Shown: positions 56,961-64,000 of the stretch, in pieces
Position numbering within the stretch: the first letter of the stretch is position 1
Layout of the letters: each line of letters opens with the position of its first letter
NCBI GenBank assembly: GCA_910589415.1
Contig: OU342630.1
Coordinates: 86,300,186-86,364,185 of the forward strand
Direction: 5' to 3'
From: Malachius bipustulatus
Taxonomy: Eukaryota; Arthropoda; Insecta; Coleoptera; Melyridae
Length of the DNA: 64,000 nucleotides
Made by a program: the position numbers and the translations under genes
The notes under the pieces: generated by a model
What the model was told of the DNA's origin: nothing
Database searches by the model: none
What the model saw: only the letters and a program-made list of their open reading frames with translations

Positions 56961-59900
56961 TATACACCGTTCACATATTAAAAAAGAACTAGGTGGCCAT
57001 GAACTTTTGTTTTTAGGTTTGCAAAAATGAAAACTCCCTAGATCTCGATTGACAATATCAGCTGATCGAGATATTAAAGGTTAAGTAAACACTGACATTT
57101 GTCAAATCACTCAAATTGTCTCAGCTGATTAACAGCCTTGTTGTCTAATTGAAGTTTTAGAAGAAGGGGTATCTAGGATAGGTAATTTTTTACTCTGATC
57201 AATTTTTTTCAAACTGACAAATAAAATTATTAAATTTTTGACATTTTAAATTTCGAAAGAGCAAAATGACGAAAATAATATCTTTAGATGGATAAATCCA
57301 CATTAGGAAAGTATTTCAATGATTAAGATCCAGAAAGTCCAAACTTGAGCAAACATTTAAGTCATTCTCTGAAGGTAAAATATATTTGGGATGTAAGTAT
57401 TATGTAAAATATGTGTATCTGCTAAATTGCTAGTAATGCGGTCTCTGATAGTAGTCAGACTGTGCATTAGCAAGTATTATTAGACAGGTCAAATGTGAAA
57501 TTACACATTTGGGCAGCCCGCCTAAAACAGGCACTAATTATGAAAATATTGTGTTTCCGAAAGATTTGCAATAATCTATTTCCAATACAATCCATAATCG
57601 ATGACATGGGGGTGTTGTAAACTTCATTATACAAGCACGTAAATTAGCAGCTTCCCTCTAAGGATAAAGTAAAGAATGTATGTCTTGAAGAGCTTTCAAA
57701 ATGTAAGTACACCTGATATATGACAAAATTAATATAATCATTGTGAAAAACTTATTTCGGAGGACTGGACGAAACAAATGGACATGGTAAAAATCTTATT
57801 AAAATCAGAGCGCTGAAGATGATTCTGATTCTAAGCAGGATGCAGTAGCTGTTATTGATAATGGGGGATAATTTTGGGACAGAAGCGAAAACTGAAAAGT
57901 ATCTTGTGTAAAACATTCTCAAGTCCAGAATCTTTTTGGCTGGTTACTGACACAGTACTAGGATACCAAATAACCGACGAATTGACGAAAAATATTTTTC
58001 ATTTACGTACCTATATTTTAATATTTTAATAAACGCACCGATATATTTTAATTACCTGCTATACACCGTTCACTTATTATAAAAGAATTGGGTTATGGTG
58101 TAGGGTGATGGAAATCACTGGGTATAACCGCTGTCAATCATTGGCTGGAGTTTGGTTATGTCTCTTTTTTATGAGGTTGAAGTTTTTTGGCAAGGAACAG
58201 GACATAGTTGCCAGATGGATTTTTGATATTTTTGGTATTCTTCTTATTATATTTATATTTGCATCTTTGGGGGCTTTTTATTTTGAATCATTTAGTCACA
58301 TAATGCAATCTTTAACTAGAACACAATGTCGCTGGATCTAAGATCTTAAAATCTTAAGCTTTTCATAAGAGTTTGAGGAAAAGGTTATCATGTAATTTTG
58401 TCAAGTTAGGAAAATACACAAATGTATACTTTTTGAATATAAAATAAAAAACTTGAATCAATTATATTAATTTACTTTTAATAAATACATAGCAGGTAAT
58501 TAAAATATATCGGTACGTTTATTAAAATATAGGTAACGTAAATGAAAAATATTTTTCGTCAATTCGCCGGTTATTCGGTATCGTATAGTAGTGTGTCGGA
58601 AACCAGCCAAAGATTCTGGACTTCTGGCTTCTGGCCCAAAATTATCCCCCATTATCAACAACCGCTACTGCATCCTGCTTAGAATCAGAATAATTTTCAG
58701 CGCTCTGATTTTAATAAGATTTTCACCATGTCCATTTGTTTCGTCCAGTCCTCCGAAATAAGTTTTTCACAATGATTATATTAATTTCGTCACATGTCAG
58801 GTGTACTTATACATTTTGAAAGCTCTTCAAGACATACATTCTTTACTTTATCCTTAGAGGGAAGCTGCTAATTTACGTACTTGTATAGTGAAGTTTACAA
58901 TACCCCCATGTCATTTCGATTGGGTTGTATTGGAAATAGATTATTGCAAATCTTCCGGAAACACAAAAATTTCATAATCAGTGCCTGTTTTATGTGGGCT
59001 GCCCAAGGGTGTAATATTAAATTTGTCCTGTCTAATAATACTTGCTAATGCCACGGTCTGACTACTATAAGAGACAGTAATTACCAGCAATTTAGCAGAT
59101 ACAGATACACATACTCAATACTTACATTCCAAATATATTTCACCTTCTGAATGACTTAAATGTTTGCTCAAGTTTGGACTTTCTGGATCTTAATCATTGA
59201 AATGCTTTCTTAATGCGGATTTATTCATCTTATTAGAGATATGTATTATTTTCGTTATTTTGCTCTTTTGAAATTTAAAATGTCAAAAATTTAATAATTT
59301 TATTTGTCAGTTTGAGAAAAATTGATCAGAGTAAAAAATCATCCTAGATAGATATCCTACTACTAAAACTTCAATTTGACAACATGGCTGTTAATCAGCT
59401 GAGACACTTTGAGTGATTTGACAAATGTCAGTCTATACTTAACCTTTAATATCTCGATCAGCTGATATTGTCAATCAAGATCTAGGGAGTTTTCATTTTT
59501 GCAAACCTAAAAACAAAAGTTCATGGCCACCTAGTTCTTTTTTAATATGTGAACGGTGTATATGTATTTATTAAAAGTAAATTAATATAATTGATTCAGA
59601 TTTTTTATTTTATATTCAAAAAGTACATTTGTGTATTTTCCTAACTTGGCAAAATTACATGATAACCTTTTTCTCAAACTCTTATGAAAAGCTTAAGATT
59701 TTAAGATCTTAGATCCAGCGACATTGCGTTCTAGTTAAAGATTGCAATATGTGACTAAATGATTCAAAATAAAAAGCCCGCAAAGATGTAAATATAAATA
59801 TATGTAATAAGAATACCAAAAATATCAAAAATCCACCTGGCAACTATGTCCTGTTCCTTGTCATAAAACTTCAACCTCATAAAAAAGAGACATAACCAAA

Positions 59901-59991
59901 CTCCAGCAAGTGATTGACAGCGGTTATACCCAGTGATTTCTATCACCCTACACCATAACCCAATTCTTTTATAATAAGTGAACGGTGTATA
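56961..59991. mobile_element. Composite A-B-A(inverted)-B(inverted) element
   Basis: Four modules: A 56961-58059, B 58060-58490, A' 58491-59562, B' 59563-59991. A' is the reverse complement of A (about 92-93% by eye) and B' of B (about 95%). A and B each begin TATACACCGTTCAC(A/T)TATT; A' and B' each end in the inverse GTGAACGGTGTATA. The whole is therefore flanked by inverted termini with TA at the edges, as in TA-targeting DNA elements. Module B has a 78-codon ORF with a hydrophobic stretch (ARWIFDIFGIL), recurring in B' (59946-59764); no transposase domain is seen. The order is not that of a simple fold-back element, because the second half is a circular permutation of the first half's reverse complement. 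Confidence 0.85.
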
Positions 59992-61673
59992 GATATAAGT
60001 GATTATTAAAAAAATAATTCAATGATTGAGTCTGTGGTTAATTTAAAAACGGACTCAATTTACGAAATCCTCACCAATCCTTAACTTTGTTTCTTAGAAT
60101 GAGCCAAGTAATCACCCAGTAAAATTTTTCGCACTTATTAAAACCCTTTATTTCTTCAAATTAAGATCACAGTTCAAGTGGTCTACCTCTAAAAATTTAG
60201 AATAATAATAGATCATACAGTGCTTAGTTACCGCATTTTTGCCCCCTTTACAAAAATATAATAAAAATAATTTAAATTATTATTACAATACATAAGTATA
60301 CATAACTGAATGTTATGTACATGAATGAGACTTTGAACTTAATTTTCTTGAAAAATACGACAGAATCCATTTAGAATGACGGTTTGTAGTAACATTAGTA
60401 ACATTCATGAAGATTTGAATAAGCGTATAGGTTTTGGGCCGGTGGCGTAATATTTTTTTGAGACCCAGCATCCTATAAATACATCGCTAATGAATGATTT
60501 TTTAAGTCTGATTTTCTAGAGCGTTTTATGGATAGAGCGTTTTGACAAATTTGACAAATATTTTAAATATTAATCATTCTCTATATACAAAAAATACATA
60601 GGTACTCATGTCACAAATAAATTTTAGGTATTTTCTACTTCTCATTACTCTACTTAAGTGACACTTGTTATTAAAGATAGTTACATAACTTCTAGTAATT
60701 TACTTCTAATGAACAGGTAAATTGTGACAGATTGATTAACCTGGTTTCTAGACCGACAAGTTGACGCTATGGTAGTTTTCGTATTAATTTATATAACGAA
60801 ATAATAATTTTTGCCAAGCCTATAATAACTGATATGAATAAAAATTAAGGTGTATTTAAGTACCAGTATGTGTTCTAAAAAACATAACAAGTTTATATTA
60901 TGACTGATATTGTTACATATTGGTAGATGTAGAGTCGTGAGATTATTATTCTATTGTTGCGAAATGAGATAGGTATAAATACTGAAATTCAGAAATTTTG
61001 CGATTTTGATTCGTTCTCAATGATAACTGCATTTTATTTTTAAATTTAACATATCTTAGTTTTACTTTGATTTTCATGGTGGCAACTTTACAACTATTGG
61101 AGACGGCTGTATGAATTACTAATCTTAAAACTGTTTGTACTCATATAATAATTATAATAATGCACATAGCTGGAAGAGTGTAATTTCTATTGGTTGAACT
61201 TTCTAGAAAAAATGCAGTAAACCGTAATCAGAGCTATTAAAACTTGGAAAAGTAAACCAAGGTTTCTGCTACTTGTGCATGTTTAGTATTTTATTGATTA
61301 CTAAACCTGTTCTTTGTTTACATTAAAGTGTAACTACTATTATTAACAACTGTTCTAATCTATCCTCTAAACTACATTCCTCAAGGTGACAATAAGAAAT
61401 TTCGTCAGCTTATTGTAGCATTAACTCGCTTTATATTTTGGTAGCACATCTGTTGGCGGTTCTATACAAAATATGTTTAGTTGCATGCAGATTTAAATTT
61501 TAATCAGCAATATTATTCGGTAGTCATGTAAAATTATAAATTATCCCTAATGCATAAGGTTAGAATTGGTCAGGCTACGACGAGACTCTTTTTTTGGTAT
61601 TAAAACGGGTTCCTCGGTACCATAGAGCAATCCAGTGGCTAGAAGATAAGGTCCTTTAAGGTTTTGCCAGTTC
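59992..61673. other. AT-rich intergenic, nothing recognised
   Basis: No gene or clear repeat between the composite element and the 61.7-kb hairpin. Confidence 0.5.
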
Positions 61674-62019
61674 CTTACAGTCTTTTGCTTTTGGTTTTCC
61701 TCTTTTGTCAATTGATTTTCCTAATTTGTCAAATGAGTTTCTTATTTTTCTATCTATTAATGATTATAGTCATTGATTTATCAATCAATTTCCTTATATG
61801 TCAAATCAGTTTCACTTTATGTCAATTGCTTTTCCCATTTACTTGCAGTGACAGTATCATAATATTGGAAAAGCATTTGATAAAAAAGGAATCTCATTTG
61901 ACAAAAGAGGAATTTCAATTGAAAAATTACACTGACGTTTGCAATAAATGGGAAAAGCATTTGACAAATTAGGAAAAGCAATTGACAAAAGAGGAAAACC
62001 AAAAGCAAAAGACTGTAAG
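61674..62019. repeat. 346-bp inverted repeat at the 5' end of the intact RT copy
   Basis: Arms of 62 bp (61674-61735 and 61958-62019) match at all but one position; the left begins CTTACAGTCTTTTGCTTTTG. The spacer is itself built of diverged ~22-24-bp units around TTTGTCAA(T/A)TG.TTTTCC in the left half and their inverse in the right half, so the whole segment folds as one long hairpin. The start codon of the RT ORF lies in the right arm. Confidence 0.85.
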
Positions 62020-63901
62020 ATTTGACCAAAATACCTACAAGCGGACTGGTAGGGAATTTCATTACGTGATCTTTAAAGATCTTAGAGCTAGAATTAAGGT
62101 CAAAATAAAAAATGCATATATGTTTTATCTTCGTGGGATGGAAGACAGTTTGAAGAAGGATCCAAAAAAATTTTGGCAGTACATACGATGCAAGAAAGGT
62201 ACCTCCAGAATTCCAAGTACTTTGACCGATGCTAGTGGTGTGACGCATAGTGATCCCACTGATATTGTTAACAGCTTTACTCGCTATTTTAATAGTGTTT
62301 ATCTAACTGACACTTCTGCATCTGATGGTGTACATAATATCGAATCCAACCTTACTTCTCTGTTCGTAAAACTTTCACAATTGTCTAGCGATGATGTCAG
62401 CGGGGCTATAGGTAGATTGGGAAATAGGGCAACTGCAGGCTCTGATCAGGTCCCCGGTTATCTGGTTAGGGACTGTGGTGACGTGTTTGTCGAGCCTCTA
62501 ACATACATATTTAATTTGTCACTCAAAACCTCAACATTCCCAAATATATGGAAGACCGCGAGAGTGTGCCCTGTTCTGAAAAACGGCGATCCCGCGTTAA
62601 TCGTCAATTATAGGCCAATTTCTATTCTGAATAATTTTGCGAAGGTCTTCGAGATGTCTCTGTATTCGTGCATCTATCCTGTGGTTCATCAGTTCATTAC
62701 ACCATTTCAGCATGGTTTTATGGAAAAGCGTTCTACTGTCACGAATCTGTCGTACTTCACACAATATGTAGCTGCAGCGCTGGACGATCAAATGCAGGTG
62801 GATGTCGTTTACACTGACTTTTCGAAGGCTTTCGACAGAATCGATCATAATATTCTGCTAACCAAGCTTCGCAATTTAGGTTTCAGTTCAGATTTGTTAT
62901 GCTTTTTCTCCTCGTATTTATCGGATCGTCGACAATACGTAACGTATAATGGCTATAGTTCCGAGTTCTTTTCACCATCGTCTGGTGTTCCGCAGGGATC
63001 AAACTTGGGTCCGTTGCTGTTTTTATTATTTATTAATGATGTAGCGGACATTATCCACATACCCAAGCTGCTCTTTGCGGACGACTTAAAGATTTTTTCT
63101 ATAATCAGAAGTCATTATGACTGTCTTATCATCCAGGAGACAATCAACAGATTGGAAGAATGGTGCGGCTCTAATAATATTAATATGAATGTCAACAAGT
63201 GCCAGGTTCTTACATACACAAAAAAGAAAAATCCTCTCCTATTTGATTATGTTTTCAAATCTATAGTCCTTAAACGCACCGGTTCTATTAGAGATCTAGG
63301 CGTCATCTTTGACAGTCATCTTTCCTTCTCGGACCACATCTCTAGTGTAACTAAATCGTCCATTAGGATGCTTGGATTTTTTTGTAGAAATTGTAGAGAT
63401 TTCAGCAACGAACATACTCTAAAGGTTTTGTATTACTCTTATGTAAGATCGAAACTTGAATACTGTAGTCTTGTATGGTCACCTTTATACTTTTGTCAAA
63501 TCAATGATATCGAACGTGTTCAGAGAAGGTTTCTGAAGTTTCTGAACTACAGATTATTCCGTGAATATCCGCAGAGAGGCTTTGACTATGATGTCCTGTT
63601 AAATAAATTTGATTTCGTGTCACTTCAGAAACGTCGGAGACTTGCAGCGGTCAAATTTTTGTACTTGCTTTTTCATGGTCACATAGATTGTTCCTCAATT
63701 ATGTCACTGTTTGATTTTCATATTCCCTCTGTAAACTTAAGAGGAATTAAGACCTTCTCGCTGCGTATTCCTAGATCCAATGCGCTCATTAAATCGCCTG
63801 TTTATTTTATGTCAGCAAACTTTAATCAAATTTCAGCTCATTGTGATCTGAATACGAGTGAGCTGCATAGCATAATAGAGATCGCAGCGCGGTACTTGTG
63901 A
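61982..63901 (+). CDS. Non-LTR retrotransposon reverse transcriptase, Jockey/CR1-like, intact but lacking endonuclease
   Basis: A 639-codon uninterrupted ORF. Family similarity starts at about residue 19 (YKRTGREFHYVIFKDLRAR) with the FWQYIR block near 65. RT motifs in order: AGSDQVPGYL (about 153), NYRPISILNNFAKVFE, VVYTDFSKAFDRIDH (catalytic Asp, about 278), SSGVPQGSNLGPLLF, LLFADDLKIF (FADD catalytic pair, about 367), KCQVLTYTKKK, IRDLGVIFDSHLSF (thumb), then YYSYVRSKLEYCSLVW and RVQRRFLKFL. The apurinic endonuclease domain and ORF1 are absent: the copy is 5'-truncated at about 62035 and the first residues are encoded by the upstream hairpin. An ORF this long without a stop implies a young copy, yet without endonuclease it is presumably non-autonomous. 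The fossil at 6590-7950 is a distant relative. Confidence 0.93.
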   Translation: MTKEENQKQKTVRFDQNTYKRTGREFHYVIFKDLRARIKVKIKNAYMFYLRGMEDSLKKDPKKFWQYIRCKKGTSRIPSTLTDASGVTHSDPTDIVNSFTRYFNSVYLTDTSASDGVHNIESNLTSLFVKLSQLSSDDVSGAIGRLGNRATAGSDQVPGYLVRDCGDVFVEPLTYIFNLSLKTSTFPNIWKTARVCPVLKNGDPALIVNYRPISILNNFAKVFEMSLYSCIYPVVHQFITPFQHGFMEKRSTVTNLSYFTQYVAAALDDQMQVDVVYTDFSKAFDRIDHNILLTKLRNLGFSSDLLCFFSSYLSDRRQYVTYNGYSSEFFSPSSGVPQGSNLGPLLFLLFINDVADIIHIPKLLFADDLKIFSIIRSHYDCLIIQETINRLEEWCGSNNINMNVNKCQVLTYTKKKNPLLFDYVFKSIVLKRTGSIRDLGVIFDSHLSFSDHISSVTKSSIRMLGFFCRNCRDFSNEHTLKVLYYSYVRSKLEYCSLVWSPLYFCQINDIERVQRRFLKFLNYRLFREYPQRGFDYDVLLNKFDFVSLQKRRRLAAVKFLYLLFHGHIDCSSIMSLFDFHIPSVNLRGIKTFSLRIPRSNALIKSPVYFMSANFNQISAHCDLNTSELHSIIEIAARYL

Positions 63902-64000
63902 CCATGGGAACAAGTGCGTTTTTGTGATTGATTTTTTTCTTTTTTTTTGCACTGCTGTTCATGAGTATCTTGTTATTTTTGCTTGTATAATTTATATTGC
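63902..64000 (+). other. Start of the retrotransposon 3'-untranslated region
   Basis: Sequence directly after the TGA of the RT ORF, T-rich; the element's 3' end lies beyond the window. Confidence 0.6.

Noticed and set aside
58105..58341. 78-codon ORF, repeated on the other strand at 59764-59946, as a conserved gene
   Set aside because: It recurs only because module B is duplicated inverted as B'. The end of the frame is broken in B' and no domain is recognisable, so conservation is not evidence of function.

Overview
The window is eukaryotic nuclear DNA, AT-rich and intron-bearing, with consensus splice sites and dense in decayed and young transposable elements. Gene content (jouberin with short introns, a one-pass membrane protein with a Cys-rich tail, an ABCB-type transporter, cytochrome c) and the repeat types (Jockey/CR1-like and RTE-like non-LTR elements, TA-flanked miniature elements ending CAGGGTG, a Harbinger-like miniature element) point to an insect. 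I cannot name the species or order from sequence alone.

Layout. 0.5-1.0 kb (minus): two exons of an ABCB/P-glycoprotein-like transporter, running off the left edge. 2.5-3.8 kb: a 1.3-kb element with long terminal inverted repeats (TIRs). 4.7-8.5 kb: repeats and a dead non-LTR reverse transcriptase. 9.3-10.4 kb: two TIR elements inserted back to back. 13.3-18.2 kb (minus): a complete eight-exon jouberin (AHI1) gene, reconstructed in frame across every intron (2733 nt, 910 residues from the inner ATG), with a Harbinger-like miniature element in intron 1. 19.4-23.6 kb: a decayed non-LTR retrotransposon with four short tandem repeats and an AT-hook ORF, followed by a decayed repetitive gene family ending in a CXC zinc-binding ORF. 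24.1-24.4 kb (minus): an intact, divergent, intronless cytochrome c. 25.6-26.4 kb: an RTE-like reverse transcriptase fossil. 27.5-43.6 kb (minus): four exons of an insect single-pass membrane protein, two of them separated by a 14-kb intron full of repeats. 45.6-48.2 kb: a Jockey-like fossil next to a full copy of a hairpin-ended repeat family. 49-56.5 kb: no genes seen, only hairpins and a hammerhead-like motif. 57.0-60.0 kb: an unusual A-B-A(inverted)-B(inverted) element. 61.7-64.0 kb: a 5'-truncated non-LTR element with an intact 639-codon reverse transcriptase ORF, opening inside a 346-bp hairpin.

The host genes do not form a pathway together; the window is ordinary insect chromosome whose interest lies in repeat architecture. 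The least explained item is the 57-60 kb composite. Next come the hairpin-ended family (copies near 4.7, 35.5 and 46.5 kb), the hammerhead-like motif at 54.8 kb, and the divergent cytochrome c. All exon structures are read by eye from splice signals, frame continuity and remembered family similarity; no database search was possible.
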